DNA of 64,000 nt from Atopsyche davidsoni (Eukaryota > Arthropoda > Insecta > Trichoptera > Hydrobiosidae): assembly GCA_022113835.1 (NCBI GenBank), contig JAILWY010000014.1, positions 13,699,501 to 13,763,500 on the forward strand, given 5' to 3'. Positions 26,306 through 38,159 of this stretch are shown here, in pieces. The position numbers and the translations under genes are program-made. The notes under the pieces were generated by a model, which ran no database searches, was not told the DNA's origin, and saw only the letters and a list, made by a program, of their open reading frames with translations. The stretch's first letter is position 1; each line of letters begins with the position of its first letter.

Positions 26306-26867
26306 CAGGTGTCCAAAGAGAGTATCGGGTATTTGTTAGTTCAGTAAAACAAAACATACTATAAAACAAGTATTTTTTTTATTATTGATTGTAAGAATAC
26401 AAAATGGAAAATTATTTCAAAAAGATGATGTTATCCAAATGGTGACCGTTACGCGTTGCTGGCACTCTTCTAATCTGGAACGAAGATTGCTGATAACACG
26501 CTGACACATAGCCCTCGATATTGCTGCCACTTCTGACCTGATGCTTTGTTTCAATTCCGTTAGGTTCGTCGGATTATTCTCATAAACCCTACTTTTATGG
26601 TATCCCCATACGAAATAGTCAAGAGGGCTAAGGTCGGGGCTTCTGGGAGGCCAGTTGATGTTACCTCTACGTGAAATGACCTTATTAGGGAATAATTCGT
26701 TAACAGCTTCAATTGATTGATTGGATGTATGGCAAGTGTTCTTGTTGGAACTACGTTCTTGAGTTGAAACCTTGAAACTCCTGCAACTCTGGGCCCAAAA
26801 AATTTCGCAGCATATCGCAACAACGGACACTATTCACATTCACCCGATACTCTTTTTGGACACCCTG
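26306..26867 (-). mobile_element. internally deleted mariner-like transposon with transposase remnant
   Basis: Imperfect inverted repeats of about 28 bp mark the ends: left CAGGTGTCCAAAGAGAGTAT from 26306, right (read inward on the minus strand) CAGGGTGTCCAAAAAGAGTA from 26867. They differ by one indel and one substitution. TA dinucleotides flank both ends (26304-26305, 26868-26869). The interior carries the C-terminal half of a DDE/D transposase on the minus strand. At about 562 bp it is well under half of a full-length element. The terminal sequence and transposase differ from the element at 4616-5070, so it belongs to another lineage. Confidence 0.88.
26417..26830 (-). pseudogene. mariner-like transposase, C-terminal half, frameshifted
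   Basis: From about 26845 one minus frame reads VNVNSVRCCDMLRNFLGPEL, the part of the DDE/D domain after the first catalytic Asp. A small deletion around FQQEHLP shifts the frame where family members have QQDGA, so the second catalytic Asp is lost. Frame continuity then resumes with TCHTSNQSIEAVNELFPNKV, ISRRGNINWPPRSPDLSPLD and YFVWGY; the Asp of PLDY corresponds to the third catalytic residue. The remainder (ELKQSIRSEVAAI, then RLEECQQR) matches the usual C-terminal helix region before the stop at 26417. The N-terminal helix-turn-helix domain and first Asp are absent, so the product is dead. Confidence 0.85.
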
Positions 26868-29217
26868 TATAAAACCAGTTCATTCACTGTCCGTTTTTAT
26901 TTATTTGGACATAATTTGTATACAAATATTTATATGTATATTTTATAAAAATATTTTTTTATATATAAATATTTTTATTTATTTATGAAATGGTAAAGCA
27001 CGTGATGAAGTTTGCATTTTAATATTTAATAAAAAATTACAGAGACAAATCTACACGTTAGCATTAAAAATGTATGTATTTAAAAAAATGTTACATTATA
27101 TAATTACGGTTATCTTTTGGTAAAGGTCTAAAGGTGTTTAACATTACATAAAACAAGGCAGCCTCCAAGAAGCGACGTCAGATATGTTACCTTACACATG
27201 GCATGGTGTACGAGGAAATCGCAATGTTGACTTACCTGTAACAAAAAGGTAAATAAAATTAGCATAACTAGTATGCAATAACATCACAAACAAAAAAAAT
27301 AAAGAAATTGAAACTAACATTGTTATCAGAAAATTGCTTTAAAAAAAAATTGTATTATATAAATTTTGGCTGTTACCAATATATAAATATGAAAAAAAGT
27401 TTTGATCTTTAAATGACTATTAAAATCAAATCGATTGCCTTCTATCGATCTTTACTAATTTATTGTGGCAACCATTAGTGTAGCGATAATTTGATAAATG
27501 TTTTAGTTCTAAGAAATTGACGATACATTATGAAAAATGTGATACATTTTTTCTAGGAAGATCGTCACTAAAGTGCTAATGAAGATTAAGTAATTAGCTA
27601 GCGTGTATTTAGTGTGATGATAAAAATATTTATAATAGATGATCGTTTTAATAGAATAAACTTAAAAGTTATTTATACCTATATAACCTATCATTTAGCT
27701 CACAAACTTTTAGCTCAGCGCTAAAAATACACATTCTTTTGACGAGTACACGAATAATTAATTTGATAATTATTTACTATAAATTTAATTTAAACATACG
27801 ACACATGTGACCCCAATACATAAAAAGATTAGTTCATATGGCAGAATTACTATTTGCATCTGCAATTACCAGTTTGTTTACTCTATTTCAACGATTTTAT
27901 TAAATCGTTAATTCTCGAGCGATTCATATAAGACATTAAACGAAATATACCTTGAAAGCATTTAAAGAATCTAATTAAATATAACGAAGGTTTTAAATAC
28001 GTAAATATTAAGCATTTACTATTGATCGACTTTTTATAATTTTTTTTTAATAATCAACAATTTTCGTAACTCTTAAAGTTAATGTTGCATATATCGGAGA
28101 GATTGATTAATTAGATTAAAAAAAATCAAAGTAAAATGTAAAAAAATATCAATATCTTAAACAAGGTTACGTAATAACTGAATGTTTATGAAAACGCGTA
28201 TAAAGCATCACAGCGAGCGTATTATGTATCCTTATATTCTAATTATAGATAGTGTATCGTATACGATAAAAAAAACGCCCAGTACCAAAATGGTGATTAA
28301 ATTAATCAGTGATTACTAAATTTAAAAAAATATTTTTTGTTTTAAAATCAGAAAAACTGCTCAGTATTTCATATAAAAAATACAGTAGATATTTTCATAT
28401 TATTTATTAATGACGCAACGAGTTTCGCTAGATCGATTTCTACCCTTCGATGCACACTTAGAATGTTGGCGTCATAAGAAGCAACGTAAAATAATTAGTA
28501 TCATCGTGTTATATAATATAAATATTAAATTTAAAACGGCTTGCTTAGATTACAAATACATTGCATGACACAACTAGCAGACCTGTATGCACGTTATTTT
28601 CTCGCTTCTATCCAAATTATGGCATATTTACAGCGTCAAGTGTTTTCCTCTTCAAAACAATGACGCATGAGTATATTTTAGAGACCTAGCAAAAATATAA
28701 CCTAACGAGTTTCAATTTTACATGGTTGTGACATTTAATTAAAAATTAATTAAAAGATACACGATTAAACAAGCCATGGAAAATCTAAAAGCTCAAAAGA
28801 AACAATGAATGCGTCATGAGTTCAGCAATTGGAAGGAACGAGACGCAGTAAGCTAAATAAATCAAACTATTCATGACAAGACATCACATTTAAAGATTAT
28901 AAGTGATCGTTTTCTTTTTACTTGAGAACTCCGCCGTCTCTTCTCGCCAAAGATTTTTCAAACAGAGTTGCTTTGTTTGAAAGGCCAACACAAAAGGTTG
29001 TGCGAAACTAGTCACAAAGGTAAAAATAAAAATGTTAAAAATAACCAAAATATTTATTTTACAATATTTGGATAAAATATATCATTAAAATTAACGTTTT
29101 GAACATTCTTGTCATCTTTTTTGAGTATACGAATCTACCGTTTAAGACAACGCGCGTCCTGGATACAATTTTTTTTAACCGGAAAAAAGAGATCATTCTT
29201 TGAAAATATATGTACAT
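26868..29217. other. AT-rich noncoding stretch
   Basis: Very AT-rich over more than 2 kb. No gene, RNA or transposon recognised on either strand. Confidence 0.55.
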
Positions 29218-29359
29218 ACAGTGAAGACTAATTAATGGAACTGGTATTTATTTTGTAATACTCCATTTTATTACAATAAAATAAAACCAAATGGTTTTGG
29301 AGACGATGTTAATCAAATCTCCAAAACCATTTGGTTTTATTTTATTGTACAGTGAAGAC
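29218..29359. repeat. foldback element: 31-bp perfect hairpin between 11-bp direct repeats
   Basis: The left arm 29273-29303 (starts ACAATAAAATAAAACCAAAT) is the exact reverse complement of the right arm 29318-29348, with a 14-base loop. The words ACAGTGAAGAC at 29218-29228 and 29349-29359 are identical and flank the unit like a target duplication. There is no coding content. It could be an inserted foldback/MITE or the product of a template-switching duplication-inversion. Confidence 0.8.
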
Positions 29360-32300
29360 ATTATAGACGTATGGCGATTTTTCATACACCTTTCATCTTA
29401 AGGGAGAGGTCAAAGGTTTCCAACAGATTCATTATATCAATATATACAGGTAAACGTATTATGGTACATACCAACATACACCCGATGACGTCACAGGTCC
29501 GTAAACATTGGAAAATTTAAACCATCGCATTCTCGCCCGCAACAGACTCCGACGTAAGCGCTTCTACCGAGCAAGCAACTTTATAAACATTATTACACTC
29601 TGCACGTGAGATCTTGAACGTGACGTAAACGGTTGATGGTTATTTCAAGTGGCAGGGGCTCGGACTGTATGCTCTTGCTGAGCTATTTTCAGGTAGTTGA
29701 AGAGGAAAACTTTGATCCAGTGCGTTTCGAAATATTTGCACGTGACTGCCTAGTCTGAACCCCACGGAAGCCCCATATTAATTTATCAGTAAAACTCTTT
29801 AAAAAGATTTATAAAAAGGATGCACCACTCAAGCACTGGCCCCTTCGGCGACATATACAGATTGGCAACCTTCAATAAATTGCACACCGACAGGTATATG
29901 TCCTAATCAGGACAACTTAGGTCGGCTGAGAATTCCACCTGGCCATATCGGATCTAATGAAGTTAGTCTCGAGTACATAGGTGGCTTTGTCGAAGGAACC
30001 TCTGCATAAGGTGATAGGAAAAATCGCAGCCCCGTGGGAACCACGAGACAATGCCGCCGGAGAGGGACACCTGCAGAGGTACACAGAGTAAGATCGCGGG
30101 TCAGATAATTGCTGTCAATTACTAAAGAGCCGAACGTGATTTAAACGAATGCGGTGTGAGAGAGACGCTGCAGATGGGACGCGAGATATCGTGTTTTTGT
30201 TGTTGTGGTTGAAACAATTGTGCAATAAAATTTGACACGCCCGACACTTGCGATTTGTTTTGATTGCGCAATATTAAGTTCCTCGAGTGAAGTAATCGGT
30301 GTATTTGTAGGCTGTGCAACAGTGCCGATGCGTTTGCGTTTTTCGAAAATGTAGAAATTATAAATATTTAACACATAATTGTAGTTTGCTAAACATACTT
30401 TTTTAACCGTCACAACCCTTGCGTTTGAAGGGATTTCCATTAGAAATGCTTCAAGCGACGGTGTTTGCTAATTTATTATCCGTACAGCTTAAAAAAAACA
30501 CACAAAAAGAACAGCTCAAATACCAAGAAATTACATAAATTTTTGTTTTGTGAGCGTTTCCGCCTTTCAAGGGCTATTTCAGACATTGAAATAATAAACA
30601 TAAATACCTGAGAGCCTGAAAGAGTTAACAATACGGAACAGTAAAAAAAGGGACACAAATATGTATGAATCACAAAATAAATATTCTAGATATTTGTGGA
30701 AACGTTTTTATAATAAATGTAAAACTTCATATAGTCATATTTTGTCACTAATTGAGGATAATGTCTGCCAAAGTATCATTGAAGATTTTCTTTGGTGTCG
30801 TGAGTTCTGAAAAAGTAAAATCCGGTATGCAGTACGTGCTTAGCAAGAGTAGTCAAGTATACACTATATACAAATACGAGTACATACTATATATATATAT
30901 ATATCGCACTGTCATAACATCCGCAATTGTTTGTTGCTATTTGCCCCATTCAGTCTTAACTAAGCTGTCTACAAGGGGCCAACTAAGACATGCGATATTA
31001 CCGGATCTGGGCTTACAGCTCGCTCTTAATAAAGCTCCACTCACTGGACAACCCCGTGACACACGCATTGAGAAGTTGGACTAATTATACACGGCAAACG
31101 CTTTTACAAAGATGACACGGTCTCTTGTGTACTGAGCTGTATGAAATATTCTGTTCTCACATGTTTCAGTATCCGTGCTGTGCCTGTTTTCCAGGAAAAT
31201 GGCCCCACCATCTTAAAAATTAAAAATTGTGTATTTTATTTCCCGTGTGCATTTTGCTAATTTTCTTTTCGTTTTATTTAAGCCAAAACGTAACGATTGT
31301 GGTACAATTCTGTACATATTTTTAGAGTTTCTGATTGATAGTCACAATACCTTATAAATACATTTTAGAACACGGAGTTCTTCCACATTGTAAACAATGT
31401 TGTAAGAGGCGGTTATATTATTCGCACGAGTTTAATGTGTTTCGTTCTGGAACCAAAACAATTTGCATATAATGGTACCAATGCCTAGATTTGGTAAAAT
31501 CAACGAGAAGAGTTTTTTTGCAGGAAATAAAAAAATTGTCTAAATTAATTTGTAAAAAATGATTCACTGGTTTTATTTAAGATGAAGTGAATATCGTAAT
31601 TTTTATTTTGGTACCATCATCATAAAACAAGAATAATCCACATTGGAGTCAGGTTATGTAAGTTTTTGTTTTCGTCGATATAATTTATAGTGCGGTGTAG
31701 ATATGACAAGTTTAAATGCCAGGTATGATAATATAAACCATTCATATGATATATCAGTTAGATATCATTTATAAGTGACGTCATTATTCGCAAATCAAAC
31801 GGAAGTTTGAGCCATTTGTTTATTGGAGTGCAACCTTAACTAGACGATAATGAAATTATAATTTATCCTTACAATCTAGATCATGAGGATGTCGACTATA
31901 AAAGTGTATAATTACAAAATTAAATTTTATGGCTGTTGTGTGGCTTGTTAAATAAACGGAAAGTTTAATTTCTTAATTTATGAAACTATAAATACATAGT
32001 GTGTGTATTTCATGCAAACAGATGACTCATACTGTACTTTTCAATACGCGCAAATATTTAAACTAAACATATCCAAAGTATGTATAACAATGCAATACCA
32101 AGATTAAACCCTTACATATAAAACTAACGAACTAAACTTCAACAGCAATAAATAAAGAAATTTATTTCTATCCAAACCCAGACCCATGACCAAAGCCCAG
32201 GCTTCATTTCGCTTTAAAAAGCCCATGTTTAGAAAACGCCATACTACATGTTCCTTTATATTATTGTTGTGGCTAGTTGCCATCGTAAATTTCCAAGTTT

Positions 32301-32604
32301 ATTACGTACCAAACTTCATTCAATATTTACGAAGCAAAATAAACAGCAGTTCAATTTGAACATGCAAACATTTGAAAGTGGACTATTGCTTCATGAAATG
32401 CATTTTAATTAAAAAATGCTGCGTTCTGCGTTTTTATTTTTATTTCCAGCGCTTCGGTTTCGGTATTGGAGCTATATTTAGCGATTCGAAATTGAGACGT
32501 TGCGGTTTGACACCCAAAAACGAATATTTAACAAAAAATATATGTCTACATATACAATCTCAAAACGAACAAACTTAACAAGGAATGAGCCCGAGTACAC
32601 CAGT
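29360..32604. other. noncoding stretch
   Basis: No gene supported. CRE palindromes lie at 29486-29493 and 31776-31783, and a TA run at 30887-30904. Moderately GC-rich patches at 29990-30080 and 30940-31080 have no recognised coding content. Confidence 0.45.
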
Positions 32605-32685
32605 TCAGGATTCACTTGTCGAGGCGACGATCAAACCTGGAGCCTTTCGATCAACAGTCTAACCACTGAACTAACAAGCAAACAA
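32605..32685 (-). repeat. tRNA-derived repeat fragment (SINE-like head)
   Basis: On the minus strand TAGTTCAGTGG (32663-32673) matches the tRNA A-box consensus TRGYNNARNNGG. GGTTTGATC (32629-32637) approximates the B-box 26 bases further on. The part between does not fold into a clean anticodon arm, so this is a relic rather than a functional tRNA. Confidence 0.4.
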
Positions 32686-32988
32686 TGCATCGTGAAATTT
32701 GCAGTTAACAAACGTGCAAGCACTTGTTACAAATGTGAAAGAATTCCACGCGAAACGATCGAGAAAGTTCCGCTGTAATCTGCCGCGTTTGTCTTCTACA
32801 GAATCTATTGGAAAGTGTTCGGACTAATCCGATGGGGTCCTATTAGCACGCAGTCATGTCATTTTCATTTTGATTCAGAGGCTCTGCTTTTAGCTCCCTG
32901 TCGCGGCGTGACGGATGGCAGACACCATTACGGCGAGCTTTCTCGCGAGCACACTGTCGAATGCGCTGAGCTATGCCTGACCAGCTGC

Positions 32989-33012
32989 TTGCGTAGACGA
33001 GGGTCTACGCAA
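32989..33012. repeat. 10-bp perfect hairpin, 4-base loop
   Basis: TTGCGTAGAC, loop GAGG, GTCTACGCAA: a compact stable stem-loop in a moderately GC-rich patch. Function unknown. Confidence 0.7.
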
Positions 33013-33299
33013 AAATGCTAGTGGATTTTGGGTCAAAAATTTCATCAAAGCCCTATTATTGAAGTATCGATGAGCATTTTTGGCATAAAGCTGTTTTCCA
33101 CACAACCAGCAGACCATTTCAGCCCAAAAGGAAAAACACTGTATTTTCTTCTATGTTAGCGTTTCGGCCATTAAAGTTCAAAGCCGGAGATGCAGCAAAC
33201 CGGAAAAAATAGCAAAGTAGCATCTGACAACTGTTTGATTTTCTGCATCTCATTATTCGGTCTCATAGACTTTTCGTTAAGAGAATACGTCGCAAAAAA

Positions 33300-33680
33300 A
33301 AAATTGTTTGAAAAGTAAAATTCGGGCCGCAAGGTTGGCGCGGGTTAATAATAATGGAACAGTCCTGAGCGAGGCGCAATCAGCGGGAGATCTCGAGGAG
33401 AAAACCAAAATGGCGGACGGCACTCAAAAGATGTCTATGGTCACCATTATGATAAAAAGCCGAAGAAAATGGGGAAGGACGGAAATGTGTGAGAACACAA
33501 GTCATTACCACGGCGCGGCGCGGGTCACGGGCCAGCCCGCCGGCGCTCGGTTTCACCGTTGTTTCCCTATAAGGCACGCGTTTTGTCTCCCGACGCCATC
33601 TTGGATTCGATTCACACGGTTTCAATGTTCCAAAACAATGTTCGATTCGCTCCGATCCGATCGGTCAGATTTTTGAGCGT
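33300..33680. promoter_or_regulatory. GC-rich island, unassigned, with YY1/Pho-like motifs at both ends
   Basis: AAAATGGCGGACGG (ATGGCGG at 33410-33416) and GCCATCTTGGATTC (near 33596) bracket a very GC-rich core at 33515-33555. A 122-codon plus-strand frame and an 81-codon minus-strand frame are both open, and neither is recognisable. The paired, inward-facing ATGGCGG/GCCATCTT motifs favour a regulatory block. Confidence 0.3.
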
Positions 33681-34639
33681 GAAACTTTTTTCCCAACCAA
33701 AAAATAGCATTTTATAAATTTGCAAAAAAAATGAGTTAATTACTATTAATTATTGTTTATTTATATAACAATTAAAAATATTTTAATATAGATAAGTAGC
33801 GTGTAGTGGGTTTAGAACAAATAATCATATTACGCACTTATTTGCTATGCCAGGTCTACGTGAGCCATTTAAACTAATGACATAGTTCAATTATACATCG
33901 CTTGAAAGTTCGCTTTGTAAAATTAAGTTTAGGTGTAAGAGTTGTTTAGTCGTAAAATAAAAAGCAGGCATAAAATCGTTAAACTATGATTAACGTGGAT
34001 CTAAGTAAGTGAATGACTTAGGATATAGTTGTTTATATTTAATATAAAATAGTTCTAATATATCACGTACAAATAATGTATATGTACAAATTCTGAAGAG
34101 TAAAATCACGTTTGCACTGTGAATCACTTTGATGACAACATCAATGTAAAAGTAATTCCAAGGTATAAATAAATAATTGAAAATATATTTTAGATCTAGT
34201 AGTGGTTTATTGCATACGTAGACAACTCAACATGAAACGTCAATGTTCGTAGAAACTTTTGTAAGGAGCATAAGTTCATGCAATGTAATTTAAAACCAAT
34301 TACCACTGTTAAATATTTTATGTACATTCGCATTTTTTACCCATATAGGATTATTGTGTATAGTCAAAGTACTTATAACTTAGAACTGTTTGATATAACA
34401 ATTCCCAATATATATATATATAAGGTTTATAGTTCAAAAACACAGATTTACAAAACGTTTTCTCACCTTTCTTTGTCATCTTCGTTTTGGCGCTTTTGTT
34501 TAATAAAATTTAAAACTTCCTCTAAATATATATTTCACATTTTCAAAAAAAAAAAAAAAAAACACAAACAACCGTGAAACGGTAAACAAGAATCACCACC
34601 GCACAACAAACAATCGATTTCGAGAAAAACTTTTCAACA
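33681..34639. other. AT-rich noncoding DNA
   Basis: No gene seen. An 18-base A run lies at 34545-34562, just beyond the promoter-like block. Confidence 0.5.
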
Positions 34640-34870
34640 AACTTAAATTCTCGCAACAGCTCACTCTTCACGACGCACAGGCTGCATTGCCGCATGGACC
34701 CGCGCAGTTGCAGTCTGCAGCGTCTGCAGCGTCTGCAGCGTCGCGACAATGACTGACGACTCCGCGATCGACCGATACCAATAATAGACGAGCGAGAAGT
34801 CCACGCAGCGGCCCGGCCCACACGCGCCGAACTGACCTCGCCCAGCTGGCTCCGTGACGTCACGCAGGAA
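34640..34870 (-). promoter_or_regulatory. promoter/first-exon-like block with CRE
   Basis: On the minus strand the block opens with CGTGACGTCACG (34853-34864), a perfect CRE inside a 12-bp palindrome. It continues with a GC- and CpG-rich stretch containing initiator-like TCAGT words, then grades into a T-rich, leader-like sequence before a long T run. Three exact tandem copies of TCTGCAGCG lie at 34714-34740. No TATA box is visible. The arrangement resembles a TATA-less insect promoter with a 5' untranslated exon reading leftward. A donor-like AGAGTGAGC is near 34664. No coding sequence could be tied to it. Confidence 0.4.
34714..34740. repeat. three tandem copies of a 9-bp unit (TCTGCAGCG)
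   Basis: Exact triplication inside the GC-rich promoter-like block. Confidence 0.95.
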
Positions 34871-35102
34871 CACGCTAATTACATACTTATTAATCACGAA
34901 TTGTCAGATTGGACGCCAAACGCGAGTACTCGCAATGCGAGACGATTATAACGTTATAAATAGTGCAATGAATTTATTGCGCCTAGTGTAAGTTCCTGAA
35001 GATGACCCCAGTGCCAGCACTGAAAACTCGAAACATACAAGGAAAAACGCGACATAACAGCCGAAAAGCAAGTATTTTTTAAAAAACCTTAAAATAAATA
35101 TT

Positions 35103-35128
35103 TATATATATATATATATATATATATA
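35103..35128. repeat. (TA)n microsatellite
   Basis: About 26 bases of alternating T and A, immediately beside the left direct repeat of the retrotransposon fragment at 35145-35485. Confidence 0.9.
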
Positions 35129-35144
35129 GTAACTTACATACAAA

Positions 35145-35485
35145 TCGACAGTGTCAACGATGCTAGCTCTCCGTGCACATAGAAATCTCTCGTCGATTGA
35201 CAACTTTAATATCTACATCGACAACAAAGTAGTGGAGAGAGTTAAAAGATTTAGGTATTTGGGCAGGTTGTTGAATGAATACTGAGATCCTGACCGGGAA
35301 ATTTAAGTGAAGATTGAGACAGCACGCAGTACATTTAATAATTTGAGGAAAGTACTATGATCAAGAGATATAACCCTGAAATATCGCTGGAGATTCATCA
35401 AATGTTATGTCGTCTCAGAATTGGTGGACTGGTCCAGGATAAAAATATGTTCGAGGAAATAGTCACCAACATCCTATGAGGAGAG
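35145..35485 (+). mobile_element. truncated RTE-like retrotransposon insertion with 14-bp flanking repeats
   Basis: AACTTACATACAAA at 35131-35144 is repeated exactly at 35486-35499 and brackets a fragment of reverse transcriptase. This fits a target-site duplication from insertion of a 5'-truncated non-LTR element. The copy ends within a few bases of the ORF stop, without an obvious 3' untranslated tail, which is unusual. Confidence 0.6.
35184..35479 (+). pseudogene. RTE-like endonuclease-reverse transcriptase, C-terminal fragment with stops and deletion
   Basis: The frame from 35184 reads SSIDNFNIYIDNKVVERVKR and then FRYLG, the thumb-region signature (IDN...VERVxxFKYLG) of the RTE-like 'endonuclease-reverse transcriptase' ORFs common in insects. 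After in-frame stops it continues with VKIETARSTFNNLRKVL, a stop, SRDITLKYRWRFIKCYV, the next expected block. Near 35413 the sequence jumps and another frame supplies the C-terminal tail (DKNMFEEIVTNIL, stop 35477-35479). The whole endonuclease, fingers/palm and catalytic YADD region is absent. Several stops make it a dead relic. Confidence 0.8.
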
Positions 35486-35499
35486 AACTTACATACAAA

Positions 35500-37399
35500 A
35501 GTTGCACATTTTTGATAATTCAACTGTAAATATTTCTCGTTTTCAAATGTCATATTCTCACAGATATTTTACATTTACAAATTTTATTTTAACATTGACC
35601 GAATACGGATTTAAATTTCCAATACGAATTTACATTCAAGATCACAATGTTTCTCAATCCGTTTTTTAATAAAGTCAGGTATTTAAAATTCAATCCACCA
35701 CAAGGGTTATTGATTCTTATGAACGCTGTAGAGCAGTGATAGATTTATTGAATTATGCATGATCATCGAATGCTTGAGGTCATCGACTGAGGACCGGAAA
35801 ATATAAAATCAGCTTGGCAAGTATTGAGTCCTCTGTATCGAGGGATTTTAAAAATACGTGTATCGGATACAATATAAATAATAAAAAATTTTTAGAATTT
35901 ACAAGGTAATTATATTTAACTAAGCAAACATTTTTAATAAAATTAATTTTAATTCAGTAGAAATTAAGAATTTTTCACTAATTTAATAAGGATATCTCCA
36001 GCTTTTGGCAAAAATAAATGACTTTGGATAATTTTGCGTGTAGGACTGGCATAGTAATTAATCCATAAATTTTATCTCACGCGGCAACGCTGTCGACACG
36101 TGCGAACGAAAGTGACGGACGATCGTAAAAACCTCTCAATATGTCATATGCACGGCTCTCTTTCTGTGCATTCATCTGCAACGTGTGCGAGAGAGACAGA
36201 CGCGACATCGAATGCACACATATTATCGAGTCAATCAACAACAGGATAGAAAGGAAATTGATTGCTTAACATCTCTAAACAATATTTTTTTAAATTCTAT
36301 TTATAATAAGATATATTTTAAATCGTGTTTGATAGGATATATAAAGACTGGTACATTCATTTTTACACATAACATAATTTTTAAATCCTACATTTTTACG
36401 TATTTAAAGATTTTAAAATTTATCTTATACTGTGTATATAAAATTGCAATAGCACTGTAGCAAATCCATTTTATTTTTCTCAAAGCAGATTCAAGGCACC
36501 TTGGTTTTATAAGGAAAATTTACATGCCCGTTGTCCTCTTGGATAAAATAAATATACAACCATTCCGATTGAGCTATATACGTCGTAAATACTATACATT
36601 ACGATTAGACTAGTCGGAAGAACTATTTTCTATATGCATGTTTGTAGAATCATAATACAACAGTCCAAGTGCTATTTTATGTATAAAGATTGATTAGAAT
36701 ATGTTATACTGTATTAAAATAAGGATATTATTTTAATTTATCTTTTTATGGAAATAATCAAATATGTACAGAGAACAATCGAACAAACGAATGAATAATT
36801 AGTTAATGAACAATTAATTAATACGAAGGTTATCGCAGTGTTAAATTGAACCAAGAAAAATCGAATGGATGAATTATTCGAATGGCTATGAAAATTAATG
36901 ATTTATAATATAAAGCATATTAATATTTTAATTTTCTAGAAAATCAAATTTTATGATGAAAGTTTTTCTCGAACTACGGAATGAATTATTAATTTTATGC
37001 TAAGTTTTCCATAAAACGTCGCATGTAAGAAATATTCAGGTATCAAAGACACAGTCAAATTTCAATTCTTCTTAAATCAAAGCCGATTAAAAATAAATCG
37101 ACGATGCCCATTACTAATGTTTTTTATCGAGTTCCATACGAGATTCGCGATTAGAATTTTATTGCAGAAATAAAAACTGCACACTTTTCTCACGGCGATG
37201 GCGTAATCTGATTGTTCGATATAAAAAAGGCTTTTTCAAGTCCGTTTCAGCAAGGACGTAGATTAAGGAAACAATCTTGAGTAATCGGGTTGTATACATA
37301 AATAAAATTGCTATAAATCAGTCATTAATCAACTGTGCACATTTGAAACACTCTCACACGCCAATAAATCAATCAATAAACATACATAAATTATAATGT
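35500..37399. other. AT-rich noncoding stretch
   Basis: No gene seen. A 91-codon plus-strand frame (36185-36460) is low-complexity, hydrophobic and AT-driven. Confidence 0.5.
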
Positions 37400-37457
37400 G
37401 CATTTTTTATCGCAATACATTAGATATTGATCTATAATGTATTGCGATAAAAAATGC
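37400..37457. repeat. 23-bp perfect hairpin, 12-base loop
   Basis: The left arm 37400-37422 (GCATTTTTTATCGCAATACA then TTA) is the exact reverse complement of 37435-37457. The stem could extend by a few pairs with a two-base bulge. The arms match no microRNA I know. An insertion or inverted duplication is equally possible. Confidence 0.8.
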
Positions 37458-37940
37458 GCTCATAATAGATGCCAACAAACTAAGTGCAAAGAGAGAGACA
37501 CGCCATTCGAGTTTTACTTACCATTGATCTTGATCAATTTTGTATATAACAAGATATTTTTCAAATGCATTTCAGTAAAGTATACGCCGTGATTTAAGCT
37601 ATGCATGTGTAATCATATGAATTTTGTGCATCGAGATGCTGAACGCCGTAAGCTGCATGCTGTTATCATAAAAACAACATATGTTTTATGATGTTTACAA
37701 TGACATAATTTATCGTTAATTAAAATATACACACGTATTAGGAAATCAGTTAATTATGATTTATATCGCAAGTAATAAACATTATTTATTTTATTGAAAA
37801 TGGAGATAACGGGAAGGCATTCTGATGTTTGCTAAATATCGTATATCATTTAAAAAAGAAAATTTATAAATTAAACGCTTTAAATATGAAAAAAAACTGT
37901 GTTATCAAAGATAGTTAAAATTTTTAAGTATGATTAAAAT

Positions 37941-38124
37941 ATGTTTAACTTAACGAGGCCTCAGGTTTTGAAAAGAAAAAAATCTTTCGATAAAAAAGAT
38001 TTTAAGAAATTCATCCATTTCATGCTCAAAATTCCAGATAATCTGAATCTGAAAAAATACCTGAATGAAGAGTCTAAAACCAGTTGGAAAAAAAGAGGGG
38101 ACTGGAAGGTCAAAGCAAACTTTT
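37941..38124 (+). CDS. candidate lysine-rich first coding exon (weak)
   Basis: An ATG in a good insect context (AAAATATG) opens a frame reading MFNLTRPQVLKRKKSFDKKD, FKKFIHFMLKIPDNLNLKKY, LNEESKTSWKKRGDWKVKAN F. It runs into a strong donor TTTT|GTAAGT at 38125; without splicing it would stop three codons later. The peptide is basic and amphipathic and unlike low-complexity AT translation. Against it: base composition equals the background, the opposite strand is also open, and no family is recognised. It could be a fossil of a transposon ORF. Confidence 0.25.
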
Positions 38125-38159
38125 GTAAGTATTAGTAGTATTATTAAAAATACAAGATC

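Noticed and set aside
33570..33580. TAAGGCACGCG, identical to the start of miR-124
   Set aside because: Only the first 11 bases match, the rest differs, and no flanking sequence pairs to form a precursor hairpin.
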